Source: Gerris lacustris (lineage: Eukaryota > Arthropoda > Insecta > Hemiptera > Gerridae). Taken from it: a stretch of 64,000 nucleotides of DNA. Below, one piece after another: positions 10,680-22,810 of the stretch (positions within the stretch are counted from its first letter, which is position 1; every line of letters starts with the position of its first letter). Made by a program: the position numbers and the translations under genes. Under the pieces are notes generated by a model. That model was not told the DNA's origin. It was given only the letters and a program-made list of their open reading frames with translations, and did no database searches. Location of the stretch: positions 34,919,628 through 34,983,627 of the forward strand of contig OX578280.1 of the NCBI GenBank assembly GCA_951217055.1, read 5' to 3'.

Positions 10680-12213
10680 TGCATAGAAAAATTGGAGACT
10701 ATTTGAAAAATTGTACGTATTACGTTAATTATCGACCGACAAATTTCTTAGTTGGAGGGCTATTTGGAAAGGTTATTTTGGTATTTGAAAGGCGTTTTTG
10801 ATATTTGTGAGTCTAACGATTTGAAGGCTATTTTGAAAAGATATATTGGTTCCATTATTTTGCCTTTTAAGTAAAACATTTGATCAAAAATATTACTATT
10901 TTTGATCCGATATGAATGAAAATTGGTATACGAGCTTCATTTTATGTCAGAAACAAGATTATGAAATCATTTGTGTGCATTTAGTACTTTGAAACTCATT
11001 GCCTGCGGCTGTAAAATAAATAATTGCGTTGCAGCTTGCAGGTTTAGGAAGGCGGGTTTTGCTCCGTTACTTACAAACACTAATTCGCAGCAACGTAACA
11101 CTCGTAGACGCCGAAGATGAGGATACTGACTGACTTTCCCTCTCAAGTCGTACTCTTGCCTTTAACGTCAACCAGCGAAAAAGACAAAAGTAACTTAGAG
11201 AGTGAAGTAGATTAACAAGAAATTCATCAGAGGATGATCAACGGGCAAAAAAGAGAAAGCGGAGTTAGAAAAATATAAAAAATTGAAATTAAGATAAACG
11301 AAATAAAAAAAGAAAGAAAGTTTTCCCTCTCCGTCTTCCGGACGTTCTCGCAAAGTTGGAATTAAGCTTTTCTCATGTGCCCCAAGGGATTCATGAAAAA
11401 AAGTTCCCTCGAATTTTGTCACGGCAGATTGACTGTACTAATAGTATCTATTATTTATAATTTTTAATTTAAAAGCATATTTTCTGTTTTCCATTTTACC
11501 CCGCTCTTAAATGAAAATATGACAAAAGTGTAAATAACAACAATAATTACACTCTTAAAGAGCATTCCAACAATATGCATCATGAAGGGTATATACCTAC
11601 TATTTGACTTTTGTACCCCGTACCCCGTACTTCCACCTTCTGGGCGTTCCCGCAAAGTTAAGCTTTTCTCATTTGTCCAAAGCGATACATGAAAAAAAAG
11701 AAATTGTTTGAAATTTTTTCCGCACAAATTTACAGATTTACTGTACTTTGTACTATATTATTAAACACAAGTAAATGTTAACAAGTTATATAAAAAAAGA
11801 AAAAAGTAATGTCAAATCTCAATTCTTAACATTAAGTTTTGTTGGAATGAGTCGACCAATTTTTTGGCTGGTTTAATAGTGAGTGCAGAATGCTAACACA
11901 GTCACAACTTTGACAATAGTCAAGCTCAGGAATGTATTAGGGCCCTCGTTTTCACCTCAGGACCATAAAAACAATATTTATTTTCTGATAAAAGCGTGTA
12001 AAATTTGGGTGAGATACCAAATGTAGCTTTATATTTTTTACTCAAAAGGCAAAATAATGGAACCAATATATCTTTTCAAAATAGCCTTCAAATCGATAGA
12101 CTCACAAATATCAAAAACGCCTTTCAAATACCAAAATAACCTTTCCAAATAGCCCTCCAACTAAGAAATGTGTCGGTCGATAATTAACTCAGCATTTTTC
12201 AAATAATCTCCAA
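10680..12213. repeat. Long foldback: inverted arms 10685-10877 and 12035-12213
   Basis: The left arm ('attggagactatttgaaaaat' through 'ggaaccat..attttgcc') is the reverse complement of the right arm ('ggcaaaataatggaaccaatatatcttttc' through 'tttcaaataatctccaat'), with only scattered differences over roughly 180 bp. The spacer of about 1.16 kb holds a duplicated block (11328-11766) and no gene I can recognise. It is probably a non-autonomous DNA transposon. Confidence 0.7.
11328..11766 (-). repeat. Direct duplication with Helitron-like homology between copies
   Basis: The block 'cttccggacgttctcgcaaagtt..aagcttttctcat' (11328-11460) recurs imperfectly at 11636-11766. Between them, about 11490-11640 is similar, in reverse complement, to 14930-15020 inside the Helitron-like element at 14726-15205. 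This suggests degraded minus-oriented members of that family. Confidence 0.5.
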
Positions 12214-12214
12214 T

Positions 12215-12850
12215 TTTTAGGGTTTCGTTGGTAAAACCAAAAAAAGAAACCCTTATAGTTCCGTTCATGTGTCTGTCTGTCACTGTGTACTGTTCCAATA
12301 ACTTTTGAACATTAAAATTTCCAATATTAAAGATCGTTTTGACGCGCACACAGGAAAAATAAAGCGAACTCAAAATTATCAGCTGTCCAAATCCAAAATG
12401 GCGGATAACTCACGTCAATCAAAAAAAAAAAAAAAATTTTTAAATTTTTTGTGGGGTATCAAATGAAAGGTATTGAAGAGTAGATTACAAATATATATAC
12501 CACTTAGGGAAAGTGTTCAATTTTCGGCGCTATTTTATCAAAAAACATCTAAATTTTGCGTGTCCCCCCCCCCTAAAATCGTATTTCCACTCATACTAAA
12601 AATATAGAAAAATATGCAAAATGTGTGGTCTGGTGGGCCATAAAAAAAATAAGATCAGCAATATTATGATCTGATTTACTGGGAATCCAAGATGGCGGAT
12701 AATTCATGTCACACGAAAATAAATATTTTTTTAAAATTTTGTGTGGGGTATCAAATGAAAGGTATTGAAGAGTAGATTACAAATATATATACCAGTTAGG
12801 GGAAGTGTTAAATTGTCGGCGCCATTTTTTAAAGAAAACATCCGCAAGTT
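12215..12850 (+). repeat. Repeat family D: hairpin start plus about 270-bp tandem units
   Basis: It begins with a strong hairpin ('agggtttcgttggt..accaaaaaaagaaaccc', about 12217-12252). Two tandem units follow, each containing 'atggcggataa..t', 'ggtatcaaatgaaaggtattgaagagtagattacaaatatatatac' and 'cggcgc'. A second copy with the same start and three more degraded units lies at 45222-45990. Confidence 0.7.
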
Positions 12851-12869
12851 AATTTATTTATTTTGCCAT

Positions 12870-13280
12870 GTCCCATATTTACGCAATCTTCATTTTGACG
12901 GATCTCAAATTTGTGATAGATAGACATTAAATGACAGCAAAACAGGAAATATCGATTATATTATTTATCGATTATATTATTTCTATAATTTCAAATATAT
13001 CGATGGAACGCTTTAGATTTGGTGTTGGGGAGATCCGTTGTACAAAGATTTGTCCTTTTATAGGTTTAAGATCAGCTCTCTAGATGGTTGTCATTTATGT
13101 GAAGTAAATAAATTCGGTACTATTTATTTTTTACTAACATTATAATATAACAATGAAAATTATATTATTTAGGAACGCGGCAGCGTTCCGCCCCGCCAAG
13201 TCAAAATTTCACAAAAGCTGCCAGTGTATATATACTGTAGGTGACAAACTAGGGTTTTTGAGGGCCTGCAGCGTGGAATA
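12870..13280 (-). repeat. Dispersed repeat A, copy 2 (inverted relative to 1-520)
   Basis: It is the reverse complement of most of 1-520. It carries a perfect 7-bp-stem hairpin (GGAACGC / GCGTTCC, 13172-13189) absent from copy 1. Confidence 0.7.
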
Positions 13281-13439
13281 CGTACAAGCTACCTAAATAA
13301 TTTTTTAATATCTTTGAAGGCCGTGTCCTGTAGATCAATATATATATTATATAACAATAACAATTATATTATCAACATTACATACGATTCAACAGAAAAA
13401 CGTAGTATATAAAAAGTTATTTTTATCTTAAATTATATG

Positions 13440-13800
13440 GGTTTAAGATCAGCTCTCTAGATGGTTGTCATTTATGTGAAGTAAATAAATTAGGAACTTT
13501 CTGTCATAAATCATAAATTTGAAACCCGTCAAATTGAAGATCGTAAATATGGGATATATGTCAAAACAAATAAAATAACTTAATAAAATAAACTTTTTCC
13601 GAACTAACTTTCTATACAGCAAAATTTGCTGAAAACAAATTAAATTCTGCTGAAAGATGGCTAAAAGTATTAAAATAATGCATTGTCATCGTGTTCTGAG
13701 CTATTCTAAAAGTTTCAAATCTCTAGCTACTGGGGAAGTTAGTTAAAAATCGATTTCAAGATTTGTACTGGACAAACGAAAAAACAAATAAACAAACAAA
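13440..13800 (+). repeat. Composite repeat: inverted A fragment followed by direct B copy
   Basis: 13440-13492 matches 12.87-13.28 kb ('gtttaagatcagctctctagatggttgtcatttatgtgaag') and 13500-13795 matches 430-740 in direct orientation. The junction suggests recombination or nested insertion. Confidence 0.65.
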
Positions 13801-14366
13801 CAAACAAGAAAGTAAGCTAATAAACACGTAGTAATATTCTTAAATAAAATAAGCTCTCCTCTGGCTTTGAACTCACTACATTCTTTAGCTTATCATATAC
13901 ATAGTGACACTGATTAAATTAAGATCAACTCGAGTGTATATGACCAAGTGGTCAAGAACCCTTATAATTTAATAAATATGTATAAAAAAAAATTAACATG
14001 TGGTTGTTTACATTTCAGTTTAGAATTTAGTGGAAAAAATATTTTAAATAATATCTCAGAAACTTTAATTTTCCCAGGACTTATAAGATTCAATTTTAAT
14101 TAAATGGACTACATTTGAGAATTATTATTAGTTTAATCAATCGTCTTTGTTTTACTCTGTTCTTTAGGATTTGTTTACGTATTTTTACAGTTCTTTTGGA
14201 GGAGAACTCCCCTAATTTAGAGATAAAATTTGATAAGATTATAGTGAAACAATATACGTCAAATTTATTCGAAATCGTCTAAAAAGTTTAAGCTCCACGT
14301 GGCAGCACAAACTAAAGACTACAGCTTTTAAAAATCACGGGGAAGTATTTGCATCTAAGAACTTTT

Positions 14367-15765
14367 TAGGGTTTTGTAGGTTATTAAGCATATACTTTAT
14401 CATATTATGATTTCCTTTTTATTTCCCCATCCTGCTCTATACCTATAAAAGTGAAAAAAAGTTAAAAAAAAAAAAAACAACTATAAACGTTAAAAGATAT
14501 AAACAAAATGGTAGGGTCATAATGTTTTTTATCGGTACTAACGTAAAGGTAAATTGATTTTTTTCCGGAAATTTTCATTTGCCTATAAAAAGATAATATT
14601 GTGAATTATTTCAAAATTTTAGAACTGGCCGTAATTATTTTTTGGTATATTTCAACAAATAAAACCGGGCCGTTATTACAACAAATAAAACTGGCCGTTA
14701 TTATTTTTTGGTATATTTCGACAAGTCTATATATATAAAAGTCAACGTATATGCGTGTATATGTATAAATATATGATTGTTCTTTATACAAATCTACAGT
14801 TTTAGCCTGATGTCGATAAAAATTTGCCCACTTGTCCTTCAAAGCAATTGGAATATGGCAGCCTACATGAATTTTCGAAATTTAAATTTGGTACACAGGG
14901 GTATGGTACAAGTAATGAATACGGGGTCAATGTAATGAATAGCCTTCATGATGCAAAAGCTCTTAAGAGTACGGTAATAGTTTTTATGAACAGTTTAGTC
15001 ATATTTTCATTTAGGGGGGGGGGGGGGGGCGAATTTAAATATTTGATAATTAGCTTATCAAAGAGGAGGGCGTATAGAAATAGGTGGGAGAGATAGAATC
15101 TAGATATTCTTGCATAGTAAAATCATTTATATGTTTCATTATGGTTGTTTATAAACTTATCTAATTATAATAACACTCCGTAGCGAAGCACGGGTACCCA
15201 GCTAGTAAAACCAATAAAAATGCAAATTTTTATTTTTTACATGTATATTTGTAATCTTATTACCACTAGCATTCACTTAAAAGCTTCATTTGCGCACACA
15301 AAATTTAAAATTTAGACTCCGGAAACTTTCATCGGCTTTTCATAAGGTATTAGCATGATTTTTTTCAAAATTTAAGACTAGCCGTTATAGGATTTTTTGG
15401 AAAATTTTTGCAAAACAAAAACGCAATATTGAAAAAAGCTCAATAATCATAAAATGTTATATATATTTGCTATCTGCTTTCTTACATCAGTAGCTTTCAT
15501 TTGATGCCCCACTCGAAAATTAAAAACAAAAAATTGAAAACATATTTTTTACATTTGTACAAATTGCGCATGCACATATAAATACTTTTTTTCACTTCTT
15601 TGTATTTTTCTATGAGTGGGTCAAAAAGTTGCGCCAGTATTTAAAAATTTCAACTCAGGTTGAACGGTTTGGGAGATATGAACAAAAGTACGACGACAGA
15701 GAAGAGAGACACATCACCCTCAGCATAAGGTTCCGAGGATAACCTACGATATCCTAAAAACTACT
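14367..15765 (+). repeat. Repeat E interrupted by a Helitron-like insertion
   Basis: The left border 'tagggttttgtagg..ttaa' and the right part ('gggtcaaaaagttgcgcc..acacatcaccctc..cataagg', 15610-15765) match the two ends of the compact element at 62892-63151. The interior 14726-15205 is a separate insertion. The left part also holds tandem 'tatttcaacaaataaaac..ggccgttatta' units. Confidence 0.6.
14726..15205 (+). mobile_element. Short non-autonomous Helitron-like element (480 bp)
   Basis: It starts TCTATATATATAAAAGTCAACG and ends with a GC hairpin (ccgt-agc-gaa-gc-acgg, 15178-15193) eleven to twelve bases before a terminal CTAG followed by T. These are the TC...CTRR termini with a subterminal 3' hairpin expected of Helitrons. 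Joining the flanks gives 'ttcgacaag|taaaacc', which closely matches the intact neighbouring unit 'ttcaacaaataaaacc', so the empty site can be read directly and there is no target duplication. It contains a 16-G run (15014-15029) and no coding capacity. Related minus-oriented sequence lies at 38764-39800. Confidence 0.75.
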
Positions 15766-15769
15766 TCTT

Positions 15770-16755
15770 TTGAATCAAGGGATCTTAAAACTTGTAAATC
15801 TAGTAAAATTTAATTTTTCACCGTCACAAAAATTTCGTTATACATATATACTACATATGAGAATGGAAAAAACTTAACAAGCAAAAAGTCAAAAGGAAGA
15901 GAAATAATTACGGACCAAATAATTGAATAAACATCGCCAAAAAGTAATTTCAAAAATTAATGTTAAATAAATTTTCAACATAATTAGAGTATTTAAAAGT
16001 AAAATAAGCCTTCAAAAGAGAGATGTAATTATTCATCTGAAAAATTGGTAATTAAATAGAGCTCAAACGAACTGTGGAAATTGAATTAAAAAACAAAAAA
16101 AGTTATCATTTTTTTTTATTTCTCTAGATTAAAAGAATCAAAGAGGTTTAAAGAATTCAGTGTTTCAATAACAAAGAGTATAAGCACGAGGGGGAAAGAA
16201 ATACATTCTGATAAGCTTGATAAAATAAACGATAAAAGTTTATATATCTAAATACAGGAGAATATACGAATTAAGATTTCCTCATTTTGCACTTAATTAG
16301 TCACAATATAGTGTTAAATATTACAATGTTAAGTATCGTGAATAAAACACTTTTCAGTGCTAAGTCGGACTGAAAAAAGAACAAAACAAGTTTTGAAAGA
16401 AAAGCCATCCCTTCAGTCTTCAACCTAGGAAACCCCTTTAAAATAAATTAAAGGAATGCAAGCTACTTACCTAATTATGGACAGACACCTGAAAACTCTT
16501 ATATTTAAACAAAAATAACTCTGCAAAGATAATGCGACAATAATAGAAAGTACCTAAATAATTTTAGGCACAAACGATTGTCACGAGTTCGAATACGAGT
16601 AGCCCCACTTAATTTTTATCCAAAAAACTTATAACTTTGGGAATTTAATTTCGATATACATGTAACTTTTTTCAGTTCACTCTTCAATAATAGATGCTTA
16701 ATACGATAAGTAATAATACTTAACTGACCTCATTGAAAATGTTTATCATAATAAT
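15770..16755. other. Intergenic, no gene recognised
   Basis: AT-rich, with no recognisable reading frame, RNA gene or strong repeat on either strand. Confidence 0.5.
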
Positions 16756-16759
16756 AGTA

Positions 16760-17345
16760 CATAGTACATTACGCGTCGAGTGCGGAAAGTAGCATTTTGC
16801 ATGCGAGTGTGGAGTTTGCACCCGAGCGACAGCGAGGGTAGTAAAACCACACGAGCAATGCAAAATGCCGTTTTCGCACGAGTTGCGTACCGTACTTTAT
16901 CTACGATTGTTAGATTTAAATAATAAATACAGAAAAAAATAAACTTGCTGTATGTAAGTTCGTATCTCTTCTCTTGATAAAGATGGCATTAATCTTGAGT
17001 TGTATTTTTTGCCGAATTAATTATTTCTGGAGAAGTATTATTCTCTACATTTTTGTCAAAGCCACTTGATTCATTCATTTTTTTCACTAAAACCTCGATA
17101 TAAACAGATACTTTAATAAAAGAACAGCAAATTAGTTTTGTTAAATGTAAACAAACTCGCTAATCGTGCGTAAAGCTGAAGAATTCCTCTTCTTTACCGC
17201 GCTAGCGTGGTAAAGAAGAGGAATTGTTCAGAACTATGAGACGCGCATGCGCAATGAATACAAGTACGTAAATAATCACTTTCTATGCATCTAAACAGAG
17301 ATATAATGTTTATATTTCGTATCAATCGTAGATAAAATGTTTTAT
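16760..17345. repeat. Foldback element with three nested inverted repeats
   Basis: Arms at 16779-16811 ('gtgcggaaagtagcattttgcat...gtgtgg') and 16848-16880 ('ccacacgagcaatgcaaaatgc...gcac') pair around a 36-nt loop. 'tttatctacgattg' (about 16897) and 'caatcgtagataaaa' (about 17325) form an outer inverted pair. At 17182-17225 there is a loopless 44-bp palindrome with one mismatch per arm, centred on gcgctagcgt. The region is locally GC-rich against its surroundings. No gene is present. Confidence 0.65.
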
Positions 17346-17349
17346 ATTT

Positions 17350-20300
17350 CAGTGTTTAACTATTTAGATTTTAGATTAAGGTGATATATTAAAAGCTATC
17401 TTTAAAAGGTTATACATTTTTAGAGGAATAAAGATACAAATAATTTGCGTGACGTTAGCACGGGTGTTTTGGTCATTATGTATGAAAAAATCGTAAACAA
17501 AGTTGAACATTATTTGGGGAAGAGGGTTAATTAAGTGTATTACGATTGTGCTAAACATTTATTTTACTAATGACTTTATTTTTAATTCCAAAATATACAA
17601 AGTTGTACTTCTCAGTCTTCTTAGTCTTCAGGGATGAATTTAAAAAAACAAAGCAATATTACTAGTTTTTTTATTTTTTTTTATTTACATTTTTTAATAG
17701 TGGCTAGCTTTCGTCCATACCTGGGCATCAATAATAAGGGATCAACAGAAGAATAAATTCAAAATACAAAGTTGTAATTTACTAAGAACTTAATTATTAT
17801 AATTTTATAAGGAGAATAGAGAAAATGGATTCGTAATACCGAATATTGTTTAGTGTAAGGTTGTTACTTTCTTATTTGTATAACATGTAAACGGTAGTAT
17901 ATTCATTCCATTATAAATTTATAAAGTACATATTTTAATTCGCAAGCTCAACATAATGTCCTGTACATCCACAAAGGTTGGCCCCGACAGTAATAGGGAA
18001 AGGGAAGGCGTATAGCACTCTAATATTGAGGAGTGAAGCTGCTGAGTAGCGGCCGCCTTCCGGGGTGTTGAAAAGCGAAGCAAGAGGGCGGGATTCCCTG
18101 GTATTTATTAAATAAAGGGCAAAAAGATTTTGTAATTAATTAATTTTGTAATAAAAAAAAATAAACTCAGGAAGAAAGATTCTATCAGAAACAAAATCAT
18201 TAAGAACTTTGCAAACTGTATGCCATTTATAGAACATGGAACCAAAATAATGCTCCTATAATACTAATTTTAGGACATTATTTGAAATATTAGTAAGTAT
18301 TATTATATATTTAGATATTTATTTTTAACTAAATTAAACTAACATAAAAATTCAAGTTTTTATTATTGCTTCTTAAATAATCACTGATAATGCGAGAAAA
18401 ACAGGTAAAAGCTCTGTTATCTCATATTGTTCCCAAACCATTCTTTTTTATTTAACCTTCAAAACAACGTATCCTCTTTTAATTGTTAACAGGTAAATTA
18501 TATAATTAAATTCGATTTTATTTTAAGATATAATCTTTTTATTATTATTTTTTGTATTAATTGGTGTAAGATAGGATTAATTAATAATGACTTATACCTC
18601 TGTTTAGGCTCTCTAATTCTACAAGTTTTTTCCACTTTTGGTTGCAAAAGTTTCTGATATTTGGGATATGCAGACTTAGGACATTTATAATAGTAACTAC
18701 ATTTAACTTGAAGCAATACATCGAGTAACACATCTATGCGTGTATTATAGGACTAACGATGTTGGCCTTTTAAAGTTGACTCTATGAGCAAGCAAGCTAA
18801 GACCATTAGCTCACTAAAGATTTATTAGCTTAACTTTTATACTCGAAGGCTTTAAATGCAAATTAAAAATTATAATTTTTAATAGTCTACAGAGAAATGT
18901 TTAATACAATAACTGCAAGTCATCACAATCAAAGCCCTTTGATACAAGGGCAAACCTATAACAATATAATAATCTATAATAAAGAAAAGCATTACTTAGT
19001 CCTTATTACTATAGCTGGACTTAGTCACAAAGTTTACTTTAACCTTGTCATATAATTGTCACTATAAATTTAAAAATGGCCAAGACGTGATACCATTATG
19101 TAATCCGAAAAAATAAGATATACCCGAGCTTATTAATCGATTCAAACTACATAATTCCATTGGAGCTTTCACCTCTGTAAAGCTCCATCCCTACGAGCTG
19201 AAAATTGGAACGGAATCCAGGGGATTATAGGAGAAAAGGATGAGGGTGGGATAGGAAGAAAATAGCCATATAATGAGGAAGGTAAATTCGGATTAGACTT
19301 GATCTAAGAGAATTTCGGTATAAAAGAACACGCTTCGTGGATTTAGATAATTATGTAGGGTTATTTGGATAGTCTGAATACATACATAGACGATCAATAT
19401 GTCCCAGGGAAATTCGCTAGAAACACTGTCTAGGTCTGGACACCGATTTCTAGAATATTTATTCCCACATTAGTAAGTACATAGTTAATGTGGCTACTTA
19501 AATCCTACAATGGCCTAATGATGTGTTGATTTGAAGTTATATAACATAAATAAAATGTTAAAATATATTGTAAAAGAAACCTAATATCTCTATTAAAAAG
19601 AACCTATAAATATAAGGGAATTTGTATGCAAGAAGCATATTGTTATATCTCTGATTTTAAGGTAGATGAGACAATATCTTCACTAATGACCGCATTGACA
19701 GATATCTATAGTTACCTCTATTGATCTCTTCGGCCCATTATGATTCTAATACTGTTATTCAGAGTGTGTAACATAACCCACTAACAAAAATTAATTAATA
19801 ATATTGATTCTAGATAATACTGGTATTATAATTTGGTTCAGAGAGAACCTCTCTATACTGTTTACTCCAACTTTGTCCTAATTATTTTTTTTTTCAATTT
19901 AAAATAAGTGGTTAACTTTTTTATTAATTTCAGCCCATTTTTTTTTTTTTTTTTTTTGAAAACAATAATGGATAGCAAACCTCATATACACTAATATAAT
20001 TTTTTATTTTCTTAAACATTATAGTGAAATAACTTCTGGTTTTTATTGGGTCTTAAGTGAATATTCCGATCAGTCATTTCTTATCCGTATATTCATGAAT
20101 TGATTCGATATGTGGGTTTGTTCTAGAACCATATGCTCACTAGGGAACCATATAGTACAGGACAGCCATCACGTTTTTATGACCTTTCACAAGGGACGCG
20201 GTTGTAAAAAATATTCTCTTTTTTCCCCTGCTTTGAAGAATATAAGAGGGTGCGAGAAAGTTCGGTACTTTTAACAGATGTGAATTATTTATATCCAGAA

Positions 20301-20440
20301 AGGGGAAAAATATTAGAATTGAAGTCTATTAATATCAAACTTTTTTTACAGCTTCGATTTTTTAATACATACATAAATAGTATTAAAAAGACAACAAAAA
20401 AAAATCAATGAAAATATAACTAGTATTTCTGATATACGTT
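17350..20440. other. Intergenic; one GC-rich island at 17950-18110
   Basis: Mostly AT-rich sequence without recognised genes. The segment 17965-18110 ('ggttggccccgacag..gcggccgccttccggggtg..gggcgggattccctgg') is strikingly GC-rich and may be a retroposed or SINE-like fragment, but I could not find a second copy in the window or a tRNA-like structure. Confidence 0.5.
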
Positions 20441-20444
20441 TACA

Positions 20445-20950
20445 GGTTTTGAGGTCCCCTGAGTTAAAAAATTTGGGTTTTGAGTAATTTCTGTCCGTCG
20501 TCTGTTATCTGAAGTATGTGCTGACTTGTGAATACTAAACTACATGACCGATTTTAATTAAATCTGGCATATAGGTTCAGAAAAATCATACCCAGTCGCG
20601 AAATCGTGAAATGAGTTTTAGCTCTAAATTTTGGGGTGCTAGCTTCCAACTACTTTAAAAAGAAACATGAAAAACTATATTTCTCGAAAACGGTTCCGAC
20701 GATTTTGATTAAAAAAATTCTAAATTGTAATATATTTAAATACGAATCGAACCATGTGTGTCCGGGGAAAATATAGTTTCTGAGAAAGTAGATTTGAACG
20801 GGAGAAGGTTTTTTATGGCAATCGTAAACTTTTTTTAAAAAAAATGAACCATAGACATAGATTTTGATGACTTCCAGGAACATCCATGCCAAATTTGAAG
20901 AAAATCGAACAACGTGTTTGGGAGTAACTCCGTTTTTTTTCCATATATCC
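20445..20950 (+). repeat. Dispersed repeat C, copy 1
   Basis: It carries the ordered blocks 'ttacaggttttgaggtcccctgag', 'tctgtccgtcgtctgt', 'gaccgattttaattaaatctggcatataggttcagaaaaatcata' and 'gattttgattaaaaaaattctaaa'. The same blocks recur in the same order at 37145-37640, 41805-42720 and 47855-48190. The 100-residue minus-strand frame here looks incidental. Confidence 0.65.
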
Positions 20951-21339
20951 ATTTATTGTCATAAAAAATAAACATACAAAGTATACATGCATAGACTATA
21001 CATTATATACTTCTTAGGCTTATATTACAATTCAGCGTACGCTGTGGCCCCTTGAAGAGAATAGTAGAGTAACTGCGTAACAAATATTTTTGAAAACGAA
21101 ATGCCAAACGGTCTAGTCTGGAGAAGAAAAGTTAAATCACAAACCTCACTACGTTCGGTCAATAAACTAGCCTTAACCTCGCGCTCCACGAGGGGATCAC
21201 GCTAGGAATAGTGTCTATGTTTCCTATTGTCATTTAGGCCAAGCGATTAAATGAAATGCTAAAATATTTACTTTTCCTAAACCTTCAAAGAAAAGAATCA
21301 GGACTATATTAAATATTATTCATTTTTGAAGAGCAGTTA

Positions 21340-21925
21340 CTACCAAAAAGTGCTAGTAATGATCAAATAAAATTAAGATTACTTTACTAAGTCTAGAGAT
21401 CTAGAAATTAAGGAGGCCAGATAGAAGGAACATAGAGGAACTTGGGAAGGCAGTAAATGAGGGTCCTTAAGTTTGAAGAAATGCATGTGCCAACAAAAAA
21501 TAGGAAGAATGAATATAATAGCCATGAAGGATAGGAGAGGAAATATTAAAAGAGAGACAAAAGAAATTCTGGGCATTATTAGAAGGAACTATAAAGCTTG
21601 CCTGCTTACCTGGTTGTATATGGAGATGAAGAATTAAGTAGAAGATATCCAAGTCAGGTATAAAGAAGAAAGGAGGAACTATAATGAAGAGAATGCAGAA
21701 TGTGGATGTTAGAGAATGTTTTATTCCTTCCTTCATAAGAAGTAATAAACGAAGGAATAGAAAATTTGCTAAGGAAACTAAAAGTGGGTAAAATAAGCAA
21801 CGAACAAAGCAGGAGAAGCAGAACTTACAGAACAATTGTACTAATTTTTTAATCTCAAAAAGTCTTAGTAAAGACCAAGAAAATTAAGATAACTCTACTA
21901 AGTCTAGAGCACCATTCTTCAAAAG
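21340..21925 (+). repeat. Direct repeats of about 70 bp flanking a purine-rich segment
   Basis: 'aaaattaagattactttactaagtctagag' (about 21368) recurs as 'aaaattaagataactctactaagtctagag' (about 21880), enclosing roughly 450 bp of purine-rich sequence. The 122-residue minus-strand open frame inside is the pyrimidine-rich complement and resembles no family I know. Confidence 0.45.
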
Positions 21926-22059
21926 GAGATTTTGACGGAATTATCCTTTTTGGGTGTCTTTAAGACAATTTGAGTGGTCTTTAGCTGGATGTCAGTCTGC
22001 CTGTGTCTCCTACAGTTTTTGAGGTAGAGAGTTGAAACTTAGTACAAAAACAGTCGTTA

Positions 22060-22400
22060 TATGTAGTTGTGTGCCCGGAAAATCATGCATTTGTTTCGCC
22101 ATTAACCCATTTTGTTGTCTCCAAAAAAGTTTTAAAAAATTCGAAAAATGTTTCGATTGAGATGAAATTTGCACCAATTATATTTTTTTCTAAGACGAAC
22201 ATTCCCACTGAATTTCATTTACGGCCATCCGAAAATCTAACGGCCATTTTGAAAATATCGACTTTTGAACTTAGAAAATTTAACGGTAGTAAATTTTAGA
22301 ACATTTTTTGCCGATTAAGCTGAAACTTGCACCAATTATACCATTCTATAAGATAAATAAGTCCTCTGAATTTTAACTTAATATCTACCGCCCTCTTGGA
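22060..22400 (+). repeat. Imperfect internal duplication
   Basis: 'cgattgagatgaaatttgcaccaattata' (about 22154) is repeated as 'cgattaagctgaaacttgcaccaattata' (about 22313), with related flanks, giving two units of about 160 bp. Confidence 0.5.
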
Positions 22401-22539
22401 ATTATTTAGTAAGGAAAAGTTCCAAGACGCAAAAGAGTTCCGAGAGGTCAAGTCCGATTTATTTATTTTTAAAATTAGTTGTAGAAGTAAGAGTGTACCA
22501 ACAAAAGAAAAAAGTAAAAATAGTTCAAGGAATCAGGGC

Positions 22540-22810
22540 GTGCAAAGAACTAAACTGGCAGCAATATGAAAGATAAATGGGAAAAGGTTAGATCTCCTTA
22601 AGTTTTCACACAATTTAAGCCGACAGTCTAACTAAAGCAAATATAATGTTTAAAGAGCTATTTGACAAAGTAGCATCAATCGGATTAAAAATAGCGATAA
22701 ATTCAAAGCTATGGTGTTCAATTGAGAAAAGGAAAAAGGAATAAAGTATGAGAATGTGCCGAATGTGATAGAAAAGGTGGAAAGAAAGTGTTTCTATTAG
22801 GAGTTTTCGA
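22540..22810 (+). pseudogene. Possible LINE reverse-transcriptase relic
   Basis: Piecewise plus-strand translation gives 'FKELFDKVASIGLKIAINS' followed after a stop by 'YENVPNVIEKVERKC'. These recall the region after the FADD box of non-LTR reverse transcriptases ('L..L..K...GLKIN..KT' then the FCYLGD box). Several stops and frame changes are needed, no catalytic motif is visible, and the match could be chance. Confidence 0.3.

Noticed and set aside
21467..21835. 122-aa minus-strand frame rich in Phe/Leu/Ser
   Set aside because: It is the complement of a purine-rich stretch and resembles a membrane protein only through composition. No family match or start context.
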